Source of the DNA: Haloprofundus halobius
GTDB taxonomy: Archaea > Halobacteriota > Halobacteria > Halobacteriales > Haloferacaceae
DNA: 64,000 nucleotides
NCBI RefSeq assembly: GCF_020097835.1
Contig: NZ_CP083666.1
Coordinates: 1,736,001-1,800,000, forward strand
Reading direction: 5' to 3'
In this document: piece by piece, positions 41,650 to 49,725 of the stretch
Layout of the letters: each line of letters opens with the position of its first letter
Position numbering within the stretch: the stretch's first letter is position 1
Translations under genes and position numbers: made by a program
Notes under the pieces: generated by a model
The model's input: only the letters and a program-made list of their open reading frames with translations
Databases searched by the model: none
Told to the model about the DNA's origin: nothing

Positions 41650-41920
41650 CGACCGCTACATCCACCGCTGAGAGCATCTATCTTTCCGCGGCTACTGGCT
41701 GACACAGAACACGGTCGGGATGACGACGCCGTTCGACGTCGCTGCCGCTCGTCGACGACGGCGAAAACGGGAGAAAATGACGCGACGTTCGTCGGTGTCG
41801 CCTCGACACCGAGACGAGTTCAGCAGTAGTGACCTGCCGACTTCACCAGAAAACCGAGGTGGAGGCCCCGTCCTCAAGGTGCGAGGTAGGTTTCGGCCGA
41901 GCGAAGTAGGGTGGGGTAGT

Positions 41921-42892
41921 TTACATGTAACCGAGGTCGCGCAGGCGCTCCATCAGGTCCTCTTTGTCCTGGGCGCGGCCCGCGCGTTCGGTCGTGTTGT
42001 CGAGGTCCTGCAACCAGGCGGGCGTCGACTCCGTCTTGTCGGTGGAGATTTCGCTGCCCAGCGAGCGGAAGCCCTCGAAGTACTTCGGCGACACCGGAAT
42101 GTCCTCGTGAGTGAGGCCGTTCGGCAGGTCGTCGTAGTCCTGCGGGACGTACCCTTCGTCGGGGTACTCCTCGACGGTCTCGGGGACGACGAAGTGCCAG
42201 AACGTCTCCCAGACGTCGGCCTCGTCGAACTGGAGAATCGGTTGAATGCGGTCGTGCGGCGGGTAGATCTCTGGGTCGTGACGCGGCGAGAAGAACGTCT
42301 CGTCGGCGCGGGCCTCCTGTTCGTCCCAGCGGATGCCGGAGATGATGCCGTCGATGTCCTCGGATTCGAGGGTGTCGTTCAGCGCGACGGTCTTCAGCAG
42401 GTGGTTGCCGACGTACGTGTCGAGCAGGAACGGGAACTCGTCCTCCTCGTATTCGAGGATGTTCCGAACGTGGTGTTGGTTGTGTTCGGAGAGTTCCGAA
42501 ATCGGGATGTCGTCGCCGGGAGTCAACCCGTGTTCGTCGACGTAGTCGCCGATGTCGGTGTTGCGGGCGAACTTCACTTCGAGGTTCCACTCGTCGGCCC
42601 AGCGGTCGACGAAGTCGAACAGGTCGTCGAAATGCTGGTAGTGGTCGATGAACACCGCGGGCGGTTTTTCGAGGTCGTAGCGCTCCGCGACCTCGTTGAC
42701 GAAGTACAGCGTCAGCGTCGAGTCCTTCCCGCCGGTCCACATTACTGCGGGGTTCTCGTACTCTTCGAGGCCGGTCTTCGTCACCTCGATGGCTTTCTCG
42801 ATTTTGTGCTGGATGCTCGGGTAATCTTCGGGCGTCTCGCCCTCTCCGTCGCTGTAATCTACGTCGACGTACTCCGGGAAGCCTTCGGGCAT
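41921..42892 (-). CDS. CysD/PAPS-reductase-like PP-loop protein, copy B
   Basis: A 323-residue paralogue of the 40696 gene. Shared stretches include YENPAVMWTGGKDSTL, VGNHLLKTVALN, RWDEQ(A/E)(R/S)ADETFFSPRHD, PVSPKYFEGFRSLG, and the C-terminal RAQDKE then RLRDLGYM. It too lacks cysteine entirely. The CysD-like ATP-binding elements are kept, so both may form adenylylated intermediates; substrate unknown. ATG at 42892 was chosen because the frame farther upstream (to 43150) runs into non-conserved Ser/Arg-rich sequence. No CysN GTPase partner is in the window. Confidence 0.83.
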   Translation of the reverse strand: MPEGFPEYVDVDYSDGEGETPEDYPSIQHKIEKAIEVTKTGLEEYENPAVMWTGGKDSTLTLYFVNEVAERYDLEKPPAVFIDHYQHFDDLFDFVDRWADEWNLEVKFARNTDIGDYVDEHGLTPGDDIPISELSEHNQHHVRNILEYEEDEFPFLLDTYVGNHLLKTVALNDTLESEDIDGIISGIRWDEQEARADETFFSPRHDPEIYPPHDRIQPILQFDEADVWETFWHFVVPETVEEYPDEGYVPQDYDDLPNGLTHEDIPVSPKYFEGFRSLGSEISTDKTESTPAWLQDLDNTTERAGRAQDKEDLMERLRDLGYM

Positions 42893-43049
42893 CTCGTAAT
42901 TAGATATAATTAGCGGAGTAAAGTGTCTTATGGCTCGTCGCAGCGCGTGAGTGCCCTCGCGTGACAGTAACACGCTCGAACCCCTGAACGTAACGAGGGG
43001 CCGCGTAATCGCTCGCTCGCTCGAATCGTCGGAGAAACCGCCGCGCGCT

Positions 43050-43616
43050 TCAGTTGATGAACTTGTTGTCGCGCCAGTTGATACCGTTGCCGTTCGAACT
43101 GTTCTGCTGGGGGTTCTCGACGACTTCGACGCTCGCCGGTCGGATGTCACCCTCGACGATACGGGTCGCGAGGAGGTCGCCGTCCTCCTCGGTGATGGCG
43201 GTCAAGGTGCCTTTCTCGGCGAGTTTCGCTATCTCGCACAACACCTGAAACATCGGGAACTGCAGCGCCGTGTTCTGCAGTACCGTCTCGCGGTCGCCTT
43301 TGAAACAGGCGAACTCGACGAGTTCGGAGGGGATCTCCTCCTCCTCGTCCTGTGCCCACTGCGGACCGCCCGCTCGCGGCGGTTCCTCCTCGTACACGCG
43401 CGTCTCCGTGACGCTCGCCTTGAGCTGTGCAGTCGGTGTGTACTTGCTCAGGCTCTCGTCGTCCGAGATGGCTTTGATGATGAGGGTGTTGTTTCGTCGG
43501 GTGATGTCGATGTCTGCGATCTCCGGCGGGAGATCGGGATTACCGTCGAAGTAATCCTCGACATCTTCGAGTGGCAGTTCGAGCGTCGAGTGGAGTCTAT
43601 ATACGCGGCCTGACAT
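43050..43616 (-). CDS. Conserved haloarchaeal protein, function unknown
   Basis: A 188-residue protein starting MSGRVYRLHSTLELPLEDVEDYFDGNPDLPPEIADIDITRRNNTLIIKAISDD. It continues with a helical part containing CFKGDRETVLQNTALQFPMFQVLCEIAKLAEKGTLTAITEEDGDLLATRIVEGDIRP. The N-terminal strand-helix-strand pattern is well formed, and I believe it belongs to a widespread haloarchaeal family of unknown role. ATG at 43616; residues before it are not plausible. It lies after the glutaredoxin gene on the same strand with its own likely promoter. Confidence 0.7.
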   Translation of the reverse strand: MSGRVYRLHSTLELPLEDVEDYFDGNPDLPPEIADIDITRRNNTLIIKAISDDESLSKYTPTAQLKASVTETRVYEEEPPRAGGPQWAQDEEEEIPSELVEFACFKGDRETVLQNTALQFPMFQVLCEIAKLAEKGTLTAITEEDGDLLATRIVEGDIRPASVEVVENPQQNSSNGNGINWRDNKFIN

Positions 43617-43681
43617 TTTCTTGTGCTTCTGATGGGGGATGGGTTGGTAGTGCGCGCTACTGCGCAAATGCCGGTACGTGT

Positions 43682-43701
43682 GTCCACTAGGGGTGGTGGA
43701 C
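43682..43701. repeat. Inverted repeat in the gap after the glutaredoxin gene
   Basis: GTCCAC and GTGGAC flank eight bases (TAGGGGTG). The repeat lies about 65-85 bases upstream of the 43616 start and 45 bases beyond the glutaredoxin stop. A role as operator or terminator is possible but unsupported. Confidence 0.3.
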
Positions 43702-43747
43702 ATATAGGGGCTCCCCTTCTATACAACAAAGAATTAATTCGAATAAA

Positions 43748-44092
43748 TCACGACGAGTCGAGCGTCGCTTCGAGTTCGCCGCGTTCGTCGAGTTCCGCGA
43801 GGATGTCGCTCCCGCCGACGAACTCGCCGTCGACGTACGTCTGCGGAATCGTCTCCCAGCCGCTGTGTTCCGACAGCGCGGCGCGATACTGGTCGAGTGC
43901 GGGCAGCACGTCCACCGTCTCGAACTCCTCGCGGTGCTGGCTGATGAGTTCGACCGCCCGCATCGAGTAGCCGCACTGTGGCATCAGGCGGTTGCCTTTC
44001 ATGAACAGCACGACGTCGTTCGCCTCGATGGTCTCGTCGACGCGCTGTTTGACCTCGTCATCGCTGAGGTCGCTTCCGGGTTGGAACGTCAT
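43748..44092 (-). CDS. Monothiol glutaredoxin (Grx4-like)
   Basis: A 114-residue glutaredoxin. The family layout is intact: VDETIEANDVVLFMKGNRLMPQCGYSMRAVELI with the single active Cys40 (CGYS, a variant of CGFS). Then come SGWETIPQTYVDGEFVGGSDILAELDERGEL with the cis-Pro TIPQ and the glutathione-binding GGSDI. CGFS glutaredoxins carry Fe-S clusters and deliver them to target proteins. The same strand downstream carries a gene of unknown function. Confidence 0.9.
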   Translation of the reverse strand: MTFQPGSDLSDDEVKQRVDETIEANDVVLFMKGNRLMPQCGYSMRAVELISQHREEFETVDVLPALDQYRAALSEHSGWETIPQTYVDGEFVGGSDILAELDERGELEATLDSS

Positions 44093-44162
44093 ACGAGTGG
44101 GTAGGATACCGCGATTGATAGGGGTTGCGCCCGGACGCCGCTCGTCTGCGGCGACGGCGCGC

Positions 44163-44810
44163 TCACTCCTCGCCGACGCTGACGACGTTGATGAGCGAGT
44201 GGACGGGGACGCCGTCTATCTCCTCGATGCCCTGCTTGTCGACGATGACGACGGCCGCTTCGACCTTGCCGCCGTGGTCGCGGACGGCCTCGATGGTCTG
44301 GCGCATCGTCGTGCCGCTCGTGATGATGTCGTCGACGACGTAGCAACTGCGGTCGCGAATCTGCGCGAAGTTCCGCGAGAAACTGCCGCCGAGATCTTCG
44401 ATGTCGCCCTCTTCCCACTGGTGTTTCGCCGGCGCGAACGTTCCGAGGTCGGTGTCGAGTTCCCGGGCGACCACCGTCGCCAGCGGCGCGCCCGCCTTCT
44501 CGATGCCGATGGTGAGGTCCACGTCGTCGCCCTCCTTGCCGAGCAGGTCGGCCATCGCCCACGCGAGGTAGCTGAGACGGGCGCTGTCTCGGCCGACGGC
44601 ACTCCAGTCGACGTGGATGTCGTCGGGGCCCGTCCCGCCCGAGGGTGCGGTGCTCGTCGTCTCGGGTTCGGAACTCGTCGCGCCGCTGCGCTCGACGAGC
44701 CAGCTCGCCGTCTCCCGGGAGACGTTCAGTTCGTCGGCGATCTCGCCCTTCGAGAGGCCGCGTTCTGCCAACTCCGCCGCGCTGGAGATGAGGTCATCGA
44801 CGTTCTTCAT
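44163..44810 (-). CDS. gfcR: PyrE-like sugar-catabolism regulator GfcR
   Basis: A 215-residue protein. The N-terminal HTH (MKNVDDLISSAAELAERGLSKGEIADELNVSRETASWLVER, residues 1-41) is joined by an acidic Ser/Thr linker to an orotate-phosphoribosyltransferase-like domain. The PRPP motif SCYVVDDIITSGTTMRQTIEAV is near residues 155-176. This is the architecture of GfcR, the activator of glucose/fructose degradation genes in Haloferax; it is not a pyrimidine enzyme. It overlaps the 3' end of gdh by 17 bases. That co-location fits its role. Confidence 0.9.
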   Translation of the reverse strand: MKNVDDLISSAAELAERGLSKGEIADELNVSRETASWLVERSGATSSEPETTSTAPSGGTGPDDIHVDWSAVGRDSARLSYLAWAMADLLGKEGDDVDLTIGIEKAGAPLATVVARELDTDLGTFAPAKHQWEEGDIEDLGGSFSRNFAQIRDRSCYVVDDIITSGTTMRQTIEAVRDHGGKVEAAVVIVDKQGIEEIDGVPVHSLINVVSVGEE

Positions 44811-45879
44811 ACGTACTGAATTGCACGGCGGTTTTTATAGTGGTGTCGTCGTCGTCGAACGCCCGCTCGAACTCGTCCAGACCGTAGATACCGGTGACCA
44901 GCGAGTCCAAGAGCCACTCCGGCATCGTCGCCAGCGACTCCGTCGCCGCCTCGAAGTGTTTGACGTGGGAGTTGACGCTTCCGACGAGCGCCTTGTTGTG
45001 CAGGACGAGTTCGCTGTGGAACGCGCCGCCGTCGACCTCGAACTCCCAGTCGCTCGGGACGCCCAGAAGCGCCGCGACGCCGTTGGGTGCGAGCGCGTGC
45101 ACCGACTGGAAGACGTGTTTCGGGAACCCCGTGGCTTCGTAGACGAAGTCCATCGGTTCGTGCGCGTCGGGAATCTCGTCGACGGGCGTCTCTCGGGAGT
45201 CGACGTACGTCGCGCCGAGTTCCTCGATGACGTCGATGGTCGGGTCGGGGCGGTCCCGGCGGCCCAGACAGTAGAGGCGGTCGACGTCGTAGCCGTATTC
45301 GAGGCCGAGCATCGCCAGCGTGAGCAGGCCGAGACTCCCGTTGCCGAGGACGAGCGCCGACTCGGGGGTCCACTCGAACGCCGACCGGGAGGCGTAGGCG
45401 TGTTCGATGGCCTTCTCGGAGATGGAGAGGGGTTCGACGAGGAAGCCGATCGACGCGAGTTCCTCGGGGATGGGTACGAGATACTCCTCGCGGCTGGTGA
45501 AGTACTCGGCCATGAAGCCGTGCGCGCCGTCGATGCCGCGCTCGTAGTACTCCCCGGCGGGAGCCATGTCGGGTTCGCCGCGCTCGAAGTACTCGTTAGG
45601 GCCGTTCGGCGGGCGACGAACCGTCGGGACGACGACGTCGCCGCGTTCGAGGGCCGTCCCGTTCGGGTCCTCGACGACGCCGACGGCCTCGTGACCGAGC
45701 ACGAGAAACTCCTCGCCCTCGGGGAAGCCGCCGTGCCCGCCGCTCAGCACCTCGTGGTCGGTGCCGTCGACGCCGACCCGAAGTGTTCGGACGAGCGCCT
45801 GCCCCGCCGACGGCTCCGGTTTCGGCACGTCGACGACGCTCGATCTGTCGTCTCCCTCGTACACCGCTATCGCTTTCAT
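44794..45879 (-). CDS. gdh: Glucose 1-dehydrogenase
   Basis: A 361-residue zinc alcohol-dehydrogenase-family enzyme that oxidises glucose to gluconolactone with NAD(P)+, opening the semi-phosphorylative Entner-Doudoroff pathway. Seen are VRTLRVGVDGTDHEVLSGGHGGFPEGEEFLVLGHEAVGVVE near residues 31-71 (zinc region with Asp in place of the usual Cys), the VPTVRRP element typical of archaeal GDH, and the Rossmann segment ALVLGNGSLGLLTLAMLG. The ATG at 45879 lies about 30 bases after AATAAATG, a leaderless promoter. gfcR follows with overlap. Confidence 0.91.
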   Translation of the reverse strand: MKAIAVYEGDDRSSVVDVPKPEPSAGQALVRTLRVGVDGTDHEVLSGGHGGFPEGEEFLVLGHEAVGVVEDPNGTALERGDVVVPTVRRPPNGPNEYFERGEPDMAPAGEYYERGIDGAHGFMAEYFTSREEYLVPIPEELASIGFLVEPLSISEKAIEHAYASRSAFEWTPESALVLGNGSLGLLTLAMLGLEYGYDVDRLYCLGRRDRPDPTIDVIEELGATYVDSRETPVDEIPDAHEPMDFVYEATGFPKHVFQSVHALAPNGVAALLGVPSDWEFEVDGGAFHSELVLHNKALVGSVNSHVKHFEAATESLATMPEWLLDSLVTGIYGLDEFERAFDDDDTTIKTAVQFSTYEERR

Positions 45880-46114
45880 ACTCCGGGGTAAGACCCTGAT
45901 CACCAAAACATTTATTCTCTACCGAGTAAACACTACAGTCGTCGGTGAGCGCCGGACGCGACGCTTCAGCCCCGTCGCGTATCTCGCACCAGCGAGCGTC
46001 ATTCAGCCAGCCAGCCACGTGGGCGCTCACCGAACCCCGTGCCGCTTTCGCGACTCCCTTCGTCGGCGAGCGTCCGCAACGGAGTTTATCCGACCCGGCC
46101 TCCTACGACACGAC

Positions 46115-46855
46115 GTGTGCACACTCACCCTCGCCTGGCAGGTGTTTCCGGACTCGCCGGTCGTCGTCGCGGCGAACCGCGACGAAGCGCTCGACCGACC
46201 CTCCGAACCCCCGGCGCGCATCGAGGACGACCCGGCGGTCGTCGCCCCCCGCGACGCCGAGGCTGGCGGGACGTGGATCGGCTACAACGAACACGGGCTG
46301 TTCGCCGGCATCACGAACCGCTGGACCGACGCCGAGCCCGCGGCCGACCGGTCGCGGGGACTGCTCGTCCGCGAGGCGCTCCGAGACGAGTCGGCCGAGG
46401 ACGCCGCTCGCTTCGTCGAACGCGAACTCGACGAGCGAAGCTACGACGGGTTCAACCTCGTCGTCGCCGACGCAACTGCCGCCGTTCTGTTCGAGTGGGA
46501 CGGCCGCCTCCGCGTCACGCAGTTCGACCCCGGCGTCCACGTCGTCGTCAACGTCGGTGCCGACGACTCCTTCACCGTCCCCTCGTTCCGCCCCGAGGTC
46601 GGCGAACAGCAGGCCGAGAACGCCCGTCGCCTCCGCGAGGCGCTGCAACCCGAACCCGGCGAGTCTTCGGAGGCGTGGCACGATCGGGCGGCCTCGGCGC
46701 TCGGGAACCACGACTATGGGGTTTGTATCCATGGAGATGGATTCGGCACCCGCTCCTCGTCGCTCATCGCCATCGGCGAGGGGGGCGCGAGCTATCGGTT
46801 CGCCGACGGGCCGCCCTGCGAAACCGACCACGTTCGGGTCGAAAGCCAACTTTAA
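46115..46855 (+). CDS. NRDE family (TANGO2-like) protein
   Basis: A 246-residue protein beginning MCTLTLAW with Cys2, then VVVAANRDEALDRPSEPPA: the NRDE motif at about residues 20-23. AGGTWIGYNEHGLFAGITNR follows, and the end has THDR-like SSSLIAIG. The family resembles N-terminal-nucleophile hydrolases, and human TANGO2 is linked to haem and lipid handling; enzymatic activity is unproven. GTG start at 46115, with GAGTTTATCC about 27 bases upstream, suggests leaderless initiation. Confidence 0.85.
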   Translation: MCTLTLAWQVFPDSPVVVAANRDEALDRPSEPPARIEDDPAVVAPRDAEAGGTWIGYNEHGLFAGITNRWTDAEPAADRSRGLLVREALRDESAEDAARFVERELDERSYDGFNLVVADATAAVLFEWDGRLRVTQFDPGVHVVVNVGADDSFTVPSFRPEVGEQQAENARRLREALQPEPGESSEAWHDRAASALGNHDYGVCIHGDGFGTRSSSLIAIGEGGASYRFADGPPCETDHVRVESQL

Positions 46856-46873
46856 GCGGGTTGCGTGACGTGT

Positions 46874-46918
46874 ATGAGTATGAACCTGAGCACGCCGCAG
46901 ACGGAGGTGTTCGCGTGA
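46874..46918 (+). other. Possible 14-codon upstream ORF overlapping the HTH gene start
   Basis: ATG AGT ATG AAC ... GCG TGA encodes MSMNLSTPQTEVFA and ends so that its TGA overlaps the GTG start of the following gene (GTGA). It could couple translation. Whether it is translated is unknown. Confidence 0.3.
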
Positions 46919-47268
46919 GCGCCACGGACCTCGAAGCGGACCTCACGACGGACGAGCGCCAGGGACTCGAACTCATCCGTGAGACTCGGGGCATCCACCA
47001 GAGCGATTTCTGGAAGGAACTCGACATCGGGTCGCGGAAGGGGAGTCGAATCGCCGAGCGACTCGCCGAGACGGGGCTCATCAAGCGCTCCGAAACCGTC
47101 TACGAGGGCCACAACACGTACTTCCTCGAACCGGCGGCGCGCGACCTCGACTTCTCGCTGCTCATGGCCGGCGACATGCTCTCGCCGTACATCGGCGAGG
47201 AAGAGATAGACCCCAAGAGCGATGCGTTCTCGCAGTGGCTGATGAACCTCGCGTACGACGAGTACTGA
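46915..47268 (+). CDS. Winged-helix regulatory protein
   Basis: A 117-residue protein. The winged helix covers about residues 12-62 (DERQGLELIRETRGIHQSDFWKELDIGSRKGSRIAERLAETGLIKRSETVYEGHNTYFL). The tail DLDFSLLMAGDMLSPYIGEEEIDPKSDAFSQWLMNLAYDEY appears well ordered. Probably a DNA-binding regulator of the MarR/Lrp-like type, target unknown. GTG at 46915 was chosen; a GTG at 46870 would add 15 residues. Confidence 0.75.
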   Translation: MSATDLEADLTTDERQGLELIRETRGIHQSDFWKELDIGSRKGSRIAERLAETGLIKRSETVYEGHNTYFLEPAARDLDFSLLMAGDMLSPYIGEEEIDPKSDAFSQWLMNLAYDEY

Positions 47269-47301
47269 GCGCCCGCTCGTCTCGGTTCGTATTCTTCCCC
47301 G

Positions 47302-47718
47302 CTACTCGTCTCTGAGAGACATCGCCTTCGACGCCGGCCTCGTCTCCTCGAAGCCGAAGCGCTCGTAGAAGCCGTCCACGTCGGCGACGAGGGTGACGTA
47401 CGCGTTCGGCGGTGCCTCCTCGTCGAGAAACACGACGAGTTGCTCCATGACTCTCGTTCCGAGACCCTCGCCTTGATGGTCGGGACGGACGGCCATGTCC
47501 ACGATCTGGTAGACCGTCCCTCCATCACCGACGACGCGGCCCATCCCGACGGGCGTCTCAGTTCCGTCTCCGTCCACCGCGAACGCGGTCGCTGCGAACA
47601 GCGTGTTCGGCAGGCCCCGTTCGGCACCTTCGCGCGAGCGTGGACGCATCCCAGCAGCCTCACGCAGCGACAGATACGTCTCGACCGACGGCACTGTCGC
47701 TCGGACCTCGTACTGCAT
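47302..47718 (-). CDS. GNAT family N-acetyltransferase
   Basis: A 138-residue acetyltransferase of the GNAT fold. The acetyl-CoA pyrophosphate loop is VDMAVRPDHQGEGLGTRVMEQLVVFLDEEA (about residues 73-102, R/QxxGxG/A pattern), with PVGMGRVVGDGG before it and ADVDGFYERFGFEETRPA near the end. The substrate is unknown. ATG at 47718 (MQYEVRATV) is preferred to one six codons upstream. It is downstream of psmA on the same strand. Confidence 0.85.
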   Translation of the reverse strand: MQYEVRATVPSVETYLSLREAAGMRPRSREGAERGLPNTLFAATAFAVDGDGTETPVGMGRVVGDGGTVYQIVDMAVRPDHQGEGLGTRVMEQLVVFLDEEAPPNAYVTLVADVDGFYERFGFEETRPASKAMSLRDE

Positions 47719-47780
47719 ACCGGAGAAGGGTCGCAACCGTCGACTTCAGTTTCGGTTCGTCGCTCAAAGTGAGCGCGAGA

Positions 47781-47831
47781 CGTCGCTTACTCGGCTTCGT
47801 CGCTTACTCGGCTTCGTCGCTTACTCGGCTT
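47781..47831. repeat. Three tandem 17-bp repeats at the 3' end of psmA
   Basis: CGTCGCTTACTCGGCTT occurs at 47781-47797, 47798-47814 and 47815-47831 without mismatch. The third copy holds the psmA stop and its last codons, the others lie beyond it. Because 17 is not a multiple of three, the copies sit in different frames. Confidence 0.85.
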
Positions 47832-48573
47832 CCTCGTCGTCGCTCGCCAGCAGGTCGTGCTCGGAGAGGTACGACTCGATTTCCTCGGCGGAGCGCTCGG
47901 TGTACTGCTCGCTTTCGACGTCGATGGTCGCGAGGCCGACGCCCTCGGGTTCGAGCCCCTCGTCGTTCGACTCGGCGAGCGCCGAGAGCGCGAGGCCGAT
48001 ACCGCCGTCGAGGCCGGCGTCCTCGGTGTAGTGCTCTTCGAGGTAGTCGCGGATGTCAGCGCGGTCCGCGCCGACCGAGAGCGCCTTCCACTCGTACGGC
48101 GTCCCCGAGGGGTCCGTCTCGAAGAGGCGGGGTTCGCCATTCTCGATGCCGCCGACGATGAGCGCGACGCCGAACGGGCGCGCGCCGCCGACCTGCGTGT
48201 ACTGCTGGATGTGGTCAGTGACCTCCTTCGTCAGCGACTCGATGCCGATGGCCTCGCCGTAGCGGAGGCGGTTGACCTGCGCGCGCTGGCGCGCGAAGTC
48301 GATGAGCTGACGCGCGTCGGCGACGTGGCCCGCGGAGGCGATGCCAACGTGTTTGTCGGCTTTGTGGAGTTTCTCGACGCTCGACGGCTCCATCAGCGGT
48401 GAGCGACTCCGCTTGTCCGCCGCCAGCACGACGCCGTCGGCCGTTCTGACGCCGACGCTCGCCGTGCCTCGCTTGACCGCCTCGCGCGCGTACTCGACCT
48501 GGTACAGACGGCCGTCGGGCGAGAAGATGGTGATGCCGCGGTCGTACGCCTGCTGTTGCGCTTGTCCCTGCAT
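47821..48573 (-). CDS. psmA: 20S proteasome alpha subunit
   Basis: A 250-residue alpha-type proteasome subunit, forming the outer rings that gate substrate entry. It starts MQGQAQQQAYDRGITIFSPDGRLYQVEYAREAVKRGTASVGV, the alpha N-terminal signature with the YDR gate motif, and has HVGIASAGHVADARQLIDFARQRAQVNRLRYGE in the core. The acidic C-terminal tail ends DDEEAE. ATG at 48573. It lies five bases after rnp2 in the archaeal proteasome/RNase P superoperon. Confidence 0.96.
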   Translation of the reverse strand: MQGQAQQQAYDRGITIFSPDGRLYQVEYAREAVKRGTASVGVRTADGVVLAADKRSRSPLMEPSSVEKLHKADKHVGIASAGHVADARQLIDFARQRAQVNRLRYGEAIGIESLTKEVTDHIQQYTQVGGARPFGVALIVGGIENGEPRLFETDPSGTPYEWKALSVGADRADIRDYLEEHYTEDAGLDGGIGLALSALAESNDEGLEPEGVGLATIDVESEQYTERSAEEIESYLSEHDLLASDDEEAE

Positions 48574-48578
48574 AAGTA

Positions 48579-49058
48579 TCACTCGAAATCGAGTTTCGTC
48601 GCGCCGAGAACGCCCGAGGGGAGGCGGACGCACAGTACGTCGTCCCGGACGACCGCCGACCGCTCGGAACCCTCGAACACGACCTGTCTCTTCTCGGAAC
48701 GTCCGGCCGCGCCGCGTAAATAGCTTTCTTCACAGGCGCGCACGGTACCGGAGACGCCACGGACGCGTATCCCGGTTTCGTCGTCGCCGACGCTGCTCAG
48801 ACAGGCGAGTGCGGCGCGGGCGTCGTCGACGTGACCGCGTCGGACGCGGACGACGGCCTCGCCGACGCCGTCGCCGAGTTCGAAGCCGTACACCGTGAGG
48901 TCGGCGTCGGCGCTCCCGGCGTCGCCCAACAGGTTCTGGGCGGCGTACCAGAGTTCGCGCTGGAAGTCGCCGCGTTCGAACGCGGCGTCGGGCCACGTCT
49001 CGATGCCGAGCGCGAGGTAGCGCCAGCGCGGTCGGAGATGTTTCGGGAGATGTTTCAT
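48579..49058 (-). CDS. rnp2: RNase P protein component 2 (Pop5-like)
   Basis: A 159-residue homologue of Pop5/Rpp14. It starts MKHLPKHLRPRWRYLALGIETWPDAAFERGDFQRELWYAAQNLLGDAG and has the RRGHVDDARAALACLSSV helix, then a GIRVRGVSGTVRACEESYL strand. Rnp2 binds the RNase P RNA with Rnp3 to mature tRNA 5' ends. The last ~25 residues are an extension beyond the usual fold. The start follows the methyltransferase stop by seven bases. Confidence 0.92.
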   Translation of the reverse strand: MKHLPKHLRPRWRYLALGIETWPDAAFERGDFQRELWYAAQNLLGDAGSADADLTVYGFELGDGVGEAVVRVRRGHVDDARAALACLSSVGDDETGIRVRGVSGTVRACEESYLRGAAGRSEKRQVVFEGSERSAVVRDDVLCVRLPSGVLGATKLDFE

Positions 49059-49065
49059 CGGCGGG

Positions 49066-49725
49066 TTACTCGTCGATTTCCTCGGACTCGCCGACGCCGT
49101 CGGAGCCGTCGCCGCCACCGCCGAACCGCTCGGCGACGAGCACGCCCACCTGGTCGTGGACGCGTTCGACGGCCGTCAGCGCGAAGCCGGCACTAGTGAG
49201 GCAGTCGACGAGATGGCCGACCGTCGACGGGTCGTCGACCTCGGGGCTGTAGAACGGGTCTTCCGGATTGGGTTCGCCGAAGAACATCACGTCGCCGAGG
49301 ACGAACTTCCGGGGTTCGAGGCCGGCGATGACCTCGACGGCCTCGTGTTTCTCCTCGTCGGAGAGATGGTGCATCGCGAAGTTCGAGACGACCACATCTA
49401 CGTGGCCGTCGTAGCCGGGTTCGCGGAACGACCCGTGGCCGAACTCGACGTTTTCTACCCCCTGTTCCGCTGCTTTCGTTCGCGCCTGCTCCATCATCCC
49501 CTCGCTGATGTCGCGGCCGACGACCCGTTTCGCCTTGGGGGCGAGCGCCAGCGCGATCGCGCCGGTTCCAGTACCTAAGTCGAGCACGACGTCGTCGGGA
49601 CTTGGGTCGGCGTGGTCGACGACGAGCGACGCGCAGGCTCTGTACTCGTCGGAGTCCTGGCTCTCGTCGTAGTCGGCGGCGATCTTCGAGAAGCGCGCGG
49701 CGTGTTCCTCAACCGTCTTCTTCAT
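49066..49725 (-). CDS. SAM-dependent class I methyltransferase
   Basis: A 219-residue methyltransferase. Motif I is VVLDLGTGTGAIALALAP near residues 46-63, motif II GRDISEGMMEQA, then VSNFAMHHLSDEEK. A glycine-rich acidic tail ends the protein. It resembles the UbiE/SAM-methyltransferase group common in this archaeal superoperon between rnp3 and rnp2; its substrate is not known. The first 17 bases overlap the end of rnp3. Confidence 0.87.
   Translation of the reverse strand: MKKTVEEHAARFSKIAADYDESQDSDEYRACASLVVDHADPSPDDVVLDLGTGTGAIALALAPKAKRVVGRDISEGMMEQARTKAAEQGVENVEFGHGSFREPGYDGHVDVVVSNFAMHHLSDEEKHEAVEVIAGLEPRKFVLGDVMFFGEPNPEDPFYSPEVDDPSTVGHLVDCLTSAGFALTAVERVHDQVGVLVAERFGGGGDGSDGVGESEEIDE

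Noticed and set aside
40696-42892. Calling the two PP-loop proteins cysH (PAPS reductase)
   Set aside because: Neither contains a cysteine, so the catalytic C-terminal Cys motif is absent. CysD-like segments fit better.
44163-44810. Annotating the PRTase-domain protein as orotate phosphoribosyltransferase (pyrE)
   Set aside because: The N-terminal HTH and the overlap with gdh match the regulator GfcR instead of the pyrimidine enzyme.
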